Source: Deltaproteobacteria bacterium HGW-Deltaproteobacteria-15 (GTDB lineage Bacteria; Desulfobacterota; DSM-4660; Desulfatiglandales; HGW-15). Taken from it: 64,000 nucleotides of DNA. The DNA lies in contig PHBH01000006.1 in NCBI GenBank assembly GCA_002840535.1, positions 1 through 64,000 of the forward strand, in the 5' to 3' direction. Made by a program: the position numbers and the translations under genes. Positions 51,501 through 59,896 of this stretch are shown one piece after another. The notes below the pieces were generated by a model that was not told the origin of the DNA, did no database searches, and saw only the letters and a list, made by a program, of their open reading frames with translations. Numbering within the stretch: position 1 is the stretch's first letter; each line of letters opens with the position of its first letter.

Positions 51501-54086
51501 TTACTCCTCCTCAGCAAGAGGAAGGTCGAATGTGACCTCAGTCCATTCCCCTTCCCTGCTGTCTATGGTGATCTTCCCCTGGTGGTTCATGATAATGGTG
51601 TGACATATGCTCAGTCCCAGGCCGATTCCATCTCCTACGTCGCGGGTGGTAAAAAAGGGGTCAAAGACTCTGGAAAGGTTCTTTGGACTGACCCCCATCC
51701 CATTGTCCCAGACCTTTACCAGGAGACGCCGGTTTTCCGTCGCCGAGGAGAGACGGATCTGAGGCGGAGAGCCCCCATTCCCGGATCGCGCCCGCAGGGC
51801 CTGCGCCGAATTTACGAGCAGGTTTACAAAGACCTGAGCGATCTGGTTTTTTGAACCGCTCACCCTGCCCTGTTGCACCAGATTGATGACCTGCAGATCC
51901 TTCAGTTGATGGGAAACAAGGTGGAGCGCTATTTGAAGCGCTTCGGCAAGAATGAAAGGCTGACTTCGCATCTCGCTGGTCGGGTGGACAAAGGTCCGGA
52001 GATCGGAAACAATATCCCGGATGCGAGTCATCCCCTTTCCGATATCGTCCAGGGTTTCTCTCAGATCAGGACTGCCATTTCCCGCCTCTTTCACCGCCAT
52101 TTGAATTGCAGTGAGAGTGAAATTCAGGGGATTGTTGATCTCGTGAATCAGTCCTGCCGAAAGATTGCCCATCGCATTCATTTTTTCGCTCTGGACGAGC
52201 TGCGCTTCGGTTTCCTTCAATCGCCTGAGGGCGTCTTCCAGTTCGATGTTCCGCCTCCTCATCTTCTCTTCCAGCTGAGCCGCAAGCAACAGGTTTGTAA
52301 TCCTCACCTTGACTTCTGTGGTACTGAACGGTTTGCTGATGAAATCGTCGGCCCCTCGCTCCAGGGCCGAGATTTTGGATTCTTCGTCCACCCGGGCGGT
52401 GAGGAGAACCACCTTGATATTCCGTGTCTCCTCTTCCTTCTTAACTGTCGCGCATATTTCCAGCCCGTCGATGCCTGGAAGCATCAAGTCGAGAAGGATC
52501 AGGTCAGGGTGGTATTTCCTGGCCATGGCAAGCCCGGCTTCCCCGTCGACCGCCTGCAGCACCCTGCATTGCTCATGAAGGATGGAGACCAGGAAACGGC
52601 GCATGTCAGGCTCGTCCTCGACAATGAGAATCGAGGATTCTCCGGCGCCCACAGCAGGAATCTCCCGCTGATCCTCTTGGATTCCGATTCCGACTTTCCT
52701 GTCGGCCGCCTGGTAAATTTCGGACAGGACATCGGTTTGCTCATACCACTCTTCCAAAATCTTTTCCGGTTGAGGGATTCCATTGCTCAGGGGGAGTTCA
52801 ATTCTAAAAATAGACCCCTTCCCCTGTTCACTCCGGGCGCGCAAAACCCCCTTGTGCTCCTCGACAATAGACTTGGCCAGAGCCAGCCCAATGCCCAGAC
52901 CCTGGAATTTTCTGGTGGAGGACCCATCCACCTGGCGAAAACGGTCGAAGATAAAGGGAAGGTCTTTGGCGGGTATGCCGATACCCGTATCCTCAACCTC
53001 GACGACGGCCTTGGGGCCTTCCCGGAGCAGGCGAGCCGTGATCGAACCTCTCGCTGGGGTGAATTTAATGGAATTTGTAAGGAGATTCAGGAGGGCTTTT
53101 TCAAGTTTGTCCGGATCCGCCATTACCACCAATCGGTTCTCTTCCCCCTGGGAATGGATGGTTTGCTTTTTCAATCGGGCCAGGTAGCGGACGGAATCCA
53201 CCATTCCCGGCACAAAAGAGGAGAGATCGATCGGCCGCATTTTGCACCGGCTCCTGCCCTTTCCGATACGAATGAGTTCAAGCAGATCATTGATCAACCT
53301 CATCAGCCGCATGGAGTGTTCAAGTGCGATCTTCAGGATGTCCCGGACCCCGCTGGGGAGACTCTCATTTCGGAGCGCATCCTGCAGGGGGGAAATGATC
53401 AGGGTAATCGGTGTGCGCAGTTCATGGCTGACATTGGCGAAAAACTCCGACTTGAGCCGATCGAGTTCTTCCAGTTGCTCGTTGGATCGGGCCAGATCCT
53501 GATTGCGCTTGTCCAATTCGTGACGGAGCCGAAACTCCTCGAATCTACTTCGTGATGTGAAGAAAGTAGCGGTTGTGCAGATGATGGAGGTAAGCGTCAG
53601 GAAATAGACATTACTGAAAAGGGCCTGCCAGTGGATGTCCGCATGATTATGCAACAGGCAGGCCGATATATAGAAGAGAATGCTGGCTAAGCAGAATCCG
53701 ACGGTCTCTTTAACGGACCACGGCATAAGAACGCCCACACCGAGAATAACCAGGTTTAACCCCGCGTAGTAGGGGGACATGGCACCTTCGGAAATATAAA
53801 TCATTGTGCTCATGGCCAAATTGGGGATCAGGACCATGGCAAGGCCGAAAGGAGTGATATGCCGATATCCCAACGGGGTGTATGCAGCCGCCAACAGAAC
53901 GGCTGTCGCCACATCGCAGAGAACACGAATAGAGAGAAATGTGTAAAGGAGCTCGGGATAAATGAGCAAGTCAAGGCTTACACCGGCAAGCATCAACACG
54001 AGGGAGAGAATGCTGCCAATTCGAAACCTGCTGACACGCAGGCTCCGATCGTACAGAAGGTATGCTTCGGCAAGGACATCGTTCAT
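51501..54086 (-). CDS. membrane hybrid kinase with two kinase modules (PhcS-like)
   Basis: An 861-residue protein. Residues about 20-190 contain about six membrane helices with little periplasmic part. HisKA 1 has the H-box NVSHELRTPITLI near residue 220 with HATPase 1 (LLNLLTNSIKFTPARG, DTGIGIPAKD, GLGIGLAL) to about 445. A receiver (IVEDEPDMRR, phospho-Asp in LILLDLMLPGIDG near 532) follows. Then a second HisKA (GLIHEINNPLNF near 641) and HATPase 2 (DNGMGVSPKN, GIGLGLSI) end the protein. The membrane part suits sensing of a lipophilic signal. Gene order matches phcS. It starts 4 bases after the methyltransferase stop. Confidence 0.9.
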   Translation of the reverse strand: MNDVLAEAYLLYDRSLRVSRFRIGSILSLVLMLAGVSLDLLIYPELLYTFLSIRVLCDVATAVLLAAAYTPLGYRHITPFGLAMVLIPNLAMSTMIYISEGAMSPYYAGLNLVILGVGVLMPWSVKETVGFCLASILFYISACLLHNHADIHWQALFSNVYFLTLTSIICTTATFFTSRSRFEEFRLRHELDKRNQDLARSNEQLEELDRLKSEFFANVSHELRTPITLIISPLQDALRNESLPSGVRDILKIALEHSMRLMRLINDLLELIRIGKGRSRCKMRPIDLSSFVPGMVDSVRYLARLKKQTIHSQGEENRLVVMADPDKLEKALLNLLTNSIKFTPARGSITARLLREGPKAVVEVEDTGIGIPAKDLPFIFDRFRQVDGSSTRKFQGLGIGLALAKSIVEEHKGVLRARSEQGKGSIFRIELPLSNGIPQPEKILEEWYEQTDVLSEIYQAADRKVGIGIQEDQREIPAVGAGESSILIVEDEPDMRRFLVSILHEQCRVLQAVDGEAGLAMARKYHPDLILLDLMLPGIDGLEICATVKKEEETRNIKVVLLTARVDEESKISALERGADDFISKPFSTTEVKVRITNLLLAAQLEEKMRRRNIELEDALRRLKETEAQLVQSEKMNAMGNLSAGLIHEINNPLNFTLTAIQMAVKEAGNGSPDLRETLDDIGKGMTRIRDIVSDLRTFVHPTSEMRSQPFILAEALQIALHLVSHQLKDLQVINLVQQGRVSGSKNQIAQVFVNLLVNSAQALRARSGNGGSPPQIRLSSATENRRLLVKVWDNGMGVSPKNLSRVFDPFFTTRDVGDGIGLGLSICHTIIMNHQGKITIDSREGEWTEVTFDLPLAEEE

Positions 54087-54090
54087 GGTA

Positions 54091-55515
54091 TTATCTGCGA
54101 CTGTCCTGATTTTCCTTTCGGACCTCCAGGAAAACGTTTACTCCTGTCGGGTCTGAATAGACTCGGCAATGCGGCTGAGGCGACATTGCCCTTATAGTCT
54201 CTTGATCGCGATAGATGAGATTCCACTCGGAAATATGTTCCATAAAGTGGCGGATCGAATTGCTTGGGTGAACATTCGTGGCAATCAAGAGGCCTCCGGG
54301 CAGCACCCAATGGTAAAACAGTTGAAGAAGCCGCCTGCACACCCTGTCCCCGAGGTAATCAAATAACCCCGCGCAGTAAATCAGGTCATAGGAAGCGGCA
54401 TAGGCATGGGTATCCCCTCTAACAGCCTCCTTGAGCAGATCGTGAATGGATTTTTGGATAAACACAAGTCGAGGCTTCCTTCCCGTTTCCTTTCGTATGC
54501 TCGCAAGCTTTTCCCTGGTATAATTTATGGTTTGTTCATTGAAATCCAGCAAGTGGAATTCGCATCTCTCGGAAATGGATTCCTTACGGATCAATCTCTG
54601 GATTTCAACTGCGGGGCCGCAACCCACGTCCAAGACCCTCATCATGCGCCCCTCTCCGGAGACTCGCGACGCTTCGGCCATAAGAGCCCTCTGAAGCAGA
54701 TCAATTCGATTGCGGTGAGCTATAACCGGGGCCTGTTCCAGGCAACAAAAATTGACGAGCTTTGCATAGGTGTTGATCCCTTCCATTGATCCTTCCAGCA
54801 TCATGTTCACCATGATGTAATCTCCGGCATACCCGAGTGGCTTGTTAAACGTCCGGTTCACAAATGGGGCGCACATGAAAAGGGGGTGAAGCTCACTGCG
54901 CGCAAACACCTTATGAGCGGCCACGAATTCCGTGTCGATGCGGCTTGCCTCATATTCAAAGGCGGCCAGAAGTTCCTGAACCTTTGGCGCAACGGACGGC
55001 ACTATCTCCTCCATCAGTTTCTGGAGGCCGGAGCCGGCTTCTTTAGGCGGATTTGTCTCAAGAGCGACGTCCACTTGCTGCAGGAGACGACTCATTTCAG
55101 AGAGGAAGGACTTCAAATCGCCGACTGCGAGCCGAAAGGTGGGGGCTATGGCGTGGGTGGTCGACCATTCGCCAATGAAACGATCCAGTTCTTCGCGCAG
55201 GCCGTGACCGGGCATGAGGTCGGCCAGTTCGGTCCAGGGATCGACAAGGGTCGCCGAACAGATCACCATCAGGCCTGTGGGCAAAAGGTTGCTTACAACC
55301 GCCCTGCCGTTGTAAATAGTACGCTCCCCTCTCAGGATGCGGAGGTCCTGCAGTACCTCGCTCAATTGAACAATGGAATAGGGATTATAGACTTCGAATA
55401 CTGCGATATTCCGTGTGAGATGGATAAGGGTGCCCCGTGCCTCGACACCTTGAGAATTGCGGAACATGACGAGGCTTTCGGTACCGGCCTTGCGTTTGGG
55501 GTCAGGTCTTGACAT
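54091..55515 (-). CDS. SAM-dependent methyltransferase, PhcB-like signal synthase candidate
   Basis: A 474-residue protein. Residues about 10-110 look like a PilZ-like beta-barrel (RNSQGVEARGTLIHL), then a helical linker with LHPLFMCAPFVNRTFNKPLG and YAGDYIMVNMM, the block seen in proteins annotated as 3-hydroxypalmitate methyl ester synthases. The Rossmann methyltransferase domain has motif I VLDVGCGPAVEIQRL near 295 and LLDFNE. Similar enzymes (PhcB) methylate a 3-hydroxy fatty acid to make a quorum signal. Here the gene heads an operon with the two kinases, which supports a signalling role; the product is not proven. Confidence 0.85.
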   Translation of the reverse strand: MSRPDPKRKAGTESLVMFRNSQGVEARGTLIHLTRNIAVFEVYNPYSIVQLSEVLQDLRILRGERTIYNGRAVVSNLLPTGLMVICSATLVDPWTELADLMPGHGLREELDRFIGEWSTTHAIAPTFRLAVGDLKSFLSEMSRLLQQVDVALETNPPKEAGSGLQKLMEEIVPSVAPKVQELLAAFEYEASRIDTEFVAAHKVFARSELHPLFMCAPFVNRTFNKPLGYAGDYIMVNMMLEGSMEGINTYAKLVNFCCLEQAPVIAHRNRIDLLQRALMAEASRVSGEGRMMRVLDVGCGPAVEIQRLIRKESISERCEFHLLDFNEQTINYTREKLASIRKETGRKPRLVFIQKSIHDLLKEAVRGDTHAYAASYDLIYCAGLFDYLGDRVCRRLLQLFYHWVLPGGLLIATNVHPSNSIRHFMEHISEWNLIYRDQETIRAMSPQPHCRVYSDPTGVNVFLEVRKENQDSRR

Positions 55516-55858
55516 GGGAAATTCTTTCTGAAGGAACCTGTTTTCTGAAGCACCCTGTCACTTCCCGGGAATGAAGATCCTTTTAACATCATCGTCCCTT
55601 CTCAGGGGAACGTGAAAGAAAATGGGGAGAAATTCTCTTTGGGTGTTCCAGAAAGCCCCTATTCTCAGGTATTCGCCGATATTACTACACACAATGTGCC
55701 GTGATGACAAGTTCTCTGTCAGAACGGTCTCGCTTTCTGAACATGAATGGAATAAAATGGTTCGACCCCGCGCCGAAAGCTCGGATGTATCGAGGGATGC
55801 TTCATGCATGGGGAACAACCTGATGAAGGGTCTGTTCCAAATAACGGAAGGGTAGAGG
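55516..55858. other. divergent intergenic region
   Basis: About 340 bases between the start of the methyltransferase operon on the minus strand and the oxidoreductase gene on the plus strand. It must contain both promoters. I saw no strong -10/-35 pair, no tandem operator repeat and no supported gene. Confidence 0.5.
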
Positions 55859-58006
55859 ATGGTCGATATGAAAGAAAGTGCATCATCGATCGGACGAACA
55901 ACCGGCAAGATACCCGGTGAGGATACAGGCATCAGTATCCACAAGACATTTTGCTCGATCTGCAATGCCCCGACCCACTGCGGCATTGATGCCTACGTAA
56001 AAGGCGGGGCCGTGATCAAGGTGGAAGGCAGCGAGAGCCATCCCCATAATCAGGGGGCTCTCTGCTCCAAGGGATCGGCGAGCCGGCAGTACATTTACCA
56101 TAAAGACAGGATCCGCACACCGCTCATCCGCACGGGGGAGAGGGGATCGGATGAGTTCAGGCCTGTTTCATGGGAGGAGGCGCTGGAGACGATTGCTCAA
56201 AAACTTCTCCGCATCAAAGAGGAGACGGGGCCGGAGTCGGTCGTCTTCTATGCAGGATATTCCAAGTGGTTCCGTCCTTTCCTCAAGCGGTTGGCCCACA
56301 GTTTCGGATCCCCGAACTACTGCACCGAGTCCAGCACCTGTTATCAGGCGACCGCCATGGCTGCCAGACTCAACTATGGCTGCTTCGGTCGTCCGGACCT
56401 GAAGAATGCCCGTTGCCTTCTGGTATGGAGCCATAACCCCTTTTACACGAACACGGCCATGACCCGAAGGCTGATGGAAGCGATCGACCGCGGCCTGAAA
56501 ATCATCGAGGTCGGTCCGCTCATCACCCCCATGACTCGCCATGCGGCGGTTCATCTTCGAATCCGGCCCGGCACCTCAGGCGCCCTCGCTCTCGGCATGG
56601 CCAATGTGATCATCGAAGAAGACCTCTATGACCGGGAATTCGTGGACAAATGGACACACGGGTTCGAGGAGTTTCAGCAATATGTAAGGGAATTCTCTCC
56701 TTCGGCGACCGAGGCGCTTACCGGGGTCCCCGCCGAGCTGATCGTCAGGGCGGCGAGGCTGTATGCCACGACAAAGCCGGCTGCCCTCCTCCCAAGCGCG
56801 AGTCCGACGGTTCACCACACCAATGGCGTTCAGAATCACCGGGCCTTGACCGCATTGATCGGGCTCACAGGGAATTTCGATCGGCCCGGCGGCAATTATG
56901 TGGTTCCTCCCACCTGGCTCAATATTTCAACCGCCGCCTCTACCCGTGAGGATCAGTTCAAGCAGGTGAGGCAGTGGAAGGATATGGCCCCTCGTGTGGG
57001 CGAGGATGTTTATCCGGTATGGTGCAGGTTAACGCCTGAGGGACAGGCGGTTCATATTCCTTTTCAGATTCAAAGCGGAAAACCTTATCCCATACGAGCC
57101 ATGCTGGCCTTCGGGATGAGGCACCGGATGTGGCCGGGTTCGGATTGGATGCTGGAGAGCCTGAAGAAGCTCGATTTCTTCGTCAATGTAGACCTTTTCA
57201 TGACGGAAACCGGAAGATTTGCGGACGTGGTGCTCCCGGCATGCACCAGCTTCGAGCGGAGCGAGCTGCGGTTCTGGGTAGAGAACTACGTGATGTGGTC
57301 CCGGCCTGTCATTGCTCCTCTTTATCAATCACGGTCCGACGCAGATATCCTGTTCGATCTGGCCGGAAGAATGGCGCCGGACGACGGTCTCATGCAGAAA
57401 GGCTACGAAGCCTCGATTGATTGGATCCTGAAACCTTCGGGGCTTACGATTGCAAAATTGAAGGAACATCCTGCCGGGCTGCATTTGAAGGATTTCCAGA
57501 TGCCGCCTTATCGGAAGTATGAAAAACAGGGGTTTCCCACGCCCACGGGAAAAATGGAGTTCTCATCGACCATTCTCAAGGAGGAGGGTGATGATCCGCT
57601 TCCCCGCTACCAGGAACCAGGGCTCAGCCCGCGTTCGACTCCGGAGGTTGCGGAGAAATTTCCTCTTATCCTGACCACCGGGGCGCGGCTGCCGATGTAC
57701 GTGCACTCGCGGACATTCAGGCTTGGCTGGACACGGGGGTTGAGAAAGGATCCCAGCGCGGACATCAATCCGGCGGATGGAGCATCGAGGGGAATCGCGG
57801 ATGGTGACAGGATTTTTCTCTCCACCCCGCGGGCTTCCCTTGAGGTGCGGGCACATCTAACCGAGATCGTCCCGCCGGGCGTCGTCAGCTTTTATCATGC
57901 CTGGCCCGATGCCGACGCAAACATGCTCATCGCACCGGACTACCTGGACCCCCTTTCCGGTTACCCGGGATTCAAGTCACTGCTTTGTCAGGTGGAAAAG
58001 ATCTGA
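55859..58006 (+). CDS. molybdopterin oxidoreductase catalytic subunit (DMSO reductase family)
   Basis: A 715-residue Mo- or W-bis-pterin enzyme. The N-terminal 4Fe-4S site is FCSICNAPTHCG with the last Cys in ALCSKGS. The probable metal ligand is the Cys of ESSTCYQAT near residue 161, as in polysulfide/thiosulfate reductases. Pterin-binding blocks and a C-terminal TTGARLPMYVHSRTF region are present. No Tat signal is seen, so it is cytoplasmic. No electron-transfer subunit is adjacent. The frame starts at ATG 55859 with GGAAGGG upstream; ATG 55868 is also possible. The substrate is unknown; acetylene hydratase-like and reductase roles are both open. Confidence 0.85.
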   Translation: MVDMKESASSIGRTTGKIPGEDTGISIHKTFCSICNAPTHCGIDAYVKGGAVIKVEGSESHPHNQGALCSKGSASRQYIYHKDRIRTPLIRTGERGSDEFRPVSWEEALETIAQKLLRIKEETGPESVVFYAGYSKWFRPFLKRLAHSFGSPNYCTESSTCYQATAMAARLNYGCFGRPDLKNARCLLVWSHNPFYTNTAMTRRLMEAIDRGLKIIEVGPLITPMTRHAAVHLRIRPGTSGALALGMANVIIEEDLYDREFVDKWTHGFEEFQQYVREFSPSATEALTGVPAELIVRAARLYATTKPAALLPSASPTVHHTNGVQNHRALTALIGLTGNFDRPGGNYVVPPTWLNISTAASTREDQFKQVRQWKDMAPRVGEDVYPVWCRLTPEGQAVHIPFQIQSGKPYPIRAMLAFGMRHRMWPGSDWMLESLKKLDFFVNVDLFMTETGRFADVVLPACTSFERSELRFWVENYVMWSRPVIAPLYQSRSDADILFDLAGRMAPDDGLMQKGYEASIDWILKPSGLTIAKLKEHPAGLHLKDFQMPPYRKYEKQGFPTPTGKMEFSSTILKEEGDDPLPRYQEPGLSPRSTPEVAEKFPLILTTGARLPMYVHSRTFRLGWTRGLRKDPSADINPADGASRGIADGDRIFLSTPRASLEVRAHLTEIVPPGVVSFYHAWPDADANMLIAPDYLDPLSGYPGFKSLLCQVEKI

Positions 58007-58024
58007 GAGAAAAGGAGACTCGCC

Positions 58025-58984
58025 ATGAAACCCGTCGTCCTAGTCACACGTAAACTGCCTGCCGCAGTCGAGGATCGCCTTTTGCGCGATTACCGGCCCC
58101 GGCTTAACCCGGAGGATCGCCTTTACGACGGCGACAGCCTGATTGAGAGCGCCGCCGGGGCGGACGCGATCGTTGCGTGCCACACAGAGCGCTTTACGGC
58201 CCAGGTAATCGATCGACTCCCACAGAGCGTCCGCATCCTTGCCAACTACTCGGTGGGGTTCGATCACGTCGATATCGATGCGGCAAAACGGCATGGTCTG
58301 GTGGTGACCAACACCCCCGGAGTCCTCTCCGACGCCACAGCCGAGGTGACCATCCTGCTCATGCTGGGCGCAGCCCGGCGGGCCGGCGAGGGGGAGCGAT
58401 TGGTCCGGACCAGAACGTGGAAGGATTGGAGCCCGGCCTTTATGGTGGGCACGCAGGTGACCGGCAAGCGGCTCGGCATCGTGGGCATGGGCCGTGTCGG
58501 CCAGGTCGTGGCTCGACGGGCCCGGGGGTTTGATATGACTATCCACTATCACAACCGCCGTCGTCTCCCACCCGACCAGGAACAAGGAGCGATTTTTCAC
58601 CCTACTCCGGAAGATCTCATGCCGAATTGCGACTTCCTCGCGTTCCATTGCGTATCCACGCCCGAGACCCGGCGGATGCTCAATACCGAACGGATTGCGC
58701 TGCTCCCGGACGGCGCCGTTGTGGTAAACGCCAGCCGCGGAGCGGTCGTCGACGACGAGGCGCTGATAGAGGCGTTGAAATCCGGTAAAGTGGCTGCCGC
58801 CGGCCTTGACGTGTACAACAACGAGCCCAACATTCATCCGGGATACCGGGACCTGCCAAACACCTTCCTGATGCCCCATATCGGCAGTGCCACCAAAGAA
58901 ACCCGGGACGCAATGGGGTTTAGGGCATTGGACAACCTGGACGCATTCTTCGCGGGCCGCGAACCCGGAGATCGTGTTGCCTGA
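58025..58984 (+). CDS. D-2-hydroxyacid dehydrogenase (glyoxylate/hydroxypyruvate type)
   Basis: NAD(P)-dependent dehydrogenase of 319 residues. The Rossmann motif GIVGMGRVGQVVARRA is near residue 155, and the catalytic set is the Arg in NASRGAVV near 238, Glu in DVYNNEPNIH near 266 and His in LMPHIGSAT near 284. It is like glyoxylate reductase or D-glycerate dehydrogenase. AAAGGAG lies upstream of ATG. It follows the molybdenum enzyme by 18 bases, suggesting one transcription unit. The hydroxyacid substrate is not known. Confidence 0.9.
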   Translation: MKPVVLVTRKLPAAVEDRLLRDYRPRLNPEDRLYDGDSLIESAAGADAIVACHTERFTAQVIDRLPQSVRILANYSVGFDHVDIDAAKRHGLVVTNTPGVLSDATAEVTILLMLGAARRAGEGERLVRTRTWKDWSPAFMVGTQVTGKRLGIVGMGRVGQVVARRARGFDMTIHYHNRRRLPPDQEQGAIFHPTPEDLMPNCDFLAFHCVSTPETRRMLNTERIALLPDGAVVVNASRGAVVDDEALIEALKSGKVAAAGLDVYNNEPNIHPGYRDLPNTFLMPHIGSATKETRDAMGFRALDNLDAFFAGREPGDRVA

Positions 58985-59039
58985 ACCTTTCGATTATGCA
59001 ATTATTGGAAAAGTGGCACAAACTTTGAGGAGAGAGATT

Positions 59040-59528
59040 ATGAACGCAAAAGAAGACATACTGAAAGGCAAAAAAGTCCTTATTGTGGACGACGAGCCGG
59101 ACGTGCTGGATACACTGGAGGATATGCTCTCGATGTGCCAGATAGTGAGGGCAACGACCTTTGAGGAGGCGAAACATTATCTGCAGGAACATCCCCTTGA
59201 CCTTGCGGTCCTGGACATCATGGGGGTCGACGGGTACAAGCTCCTGGAGATTGCCGTTGCAAAGAAGGTCACCGCGGTCATGCTGACTGCCCACGCCCTG
59301 AGCCCGGAGGACACGATAAAATCGTTCAAAGGGGGGGCTGCCTTCTATGTGCCCAAGGACAGGATCGCCGAGATGGAAAACATCCTGGCGAACATCCTGG
59401 AGGCGAAGAAAAAAGGTAAGAGCACCTGGATCCCTTTTATGGGCTGGGCGGAAGGCTATTACAATGCCAAGTTCGGGCCCAAGTGGGAAGAAAAAGAAAA
59501 GGATTTCTGGATAAAGCTCAGAAAGTAG
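59040..59528 (+). CDS. stand-alone receiver domain protein
   Basis: A 162-residue response regulator with a single receiver (LIVDDEPDVLDTLED, phospho-Asp in LAVLDIMGVDG near residue 59) and no DNA-binding domain. The usual KP motif is replaced by VPKDR. The last 40 residues (WIPFMGWAEGYYNAKFGPKW) form a distinct aromatic-rich tail. GAGGAG lies upstream of ATG. It lies 55 bases after the dehydrogenase and before the TRAP genes. Its partner kinase is not adjacent. Confidence 0.82.
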   Translation: MNAKEDILKGKKVLIVDDEPDVLDTLEDMLSMCQIVRATTFEEAKHYLQEHPLDLAVLDIMGVDGYKLLEIAVAKKVTAVMLTAHALSPEDTIKSFKGGAAFYVPKDRIAEMENILANILEAKKKGKSTWIPFMGWAEGYYNAKFGPKWEEKEKDFWIKLRK

Positions 59529-59896
59529 GTTCGAATTCTCAAGTGTCAATGACACCGAATGAGCGGGATTTCTCAGTTAATCCTTGACACCTAATCGCCG
59601 AATCACCTATATTTTGGCACACTGAAACCGAGTTCCTAAGCCTCACCTTGCATCGGTTGAACCAACCAGGGCGTGGAAGAACACAAGACAGCACCGTGTT
59701 GATGGAGCCCAAGTTCATTGATCTTCTTTTCATCTCAATATGTGTAAAGGGTCCTAGGAGTTTGTTTTCCTCTAGGAGTTTGCTTTCCTCTATGATCGGA
59801 TTGATATGTTGCTGACCAGCCTGCCGCATTTGGGCAGAGGAGGACGTTAACAACCATTCACAAGAAACGGGTAATTCAAGAAAGAGGAGGAGACAG
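59529..59896. other. intergenic region before TRAP operon, with 18-bp tandem repeat
   Basis: Spacer of about 370 bases without a gene. It holds two tandem 18-bp units (CTAGGAGTTTGTTTTCCT type, 17 of 18 identical) at 59754-59789 and the partner half-site TGTCAATGACAC near 59544. A TRAP promoter probably lies here, but no clear one was recognised. Confidence 0.55.

Noticed and set aside
51873..53555. 560-codon plus-strand frame opposite the hybrid kinase
   Set aside because: It mirrors a kinase gene with all its catalytic motifs on the minus strand and shows no domain of its own.
59014..59030. sigma-54-like TGGCAC-N5-TTGA before the stand-alone receiver gene
   Set aside because: It overlaps the ribosome site and would place the transcript start at the initiation codon, and the GC element is incomplete.
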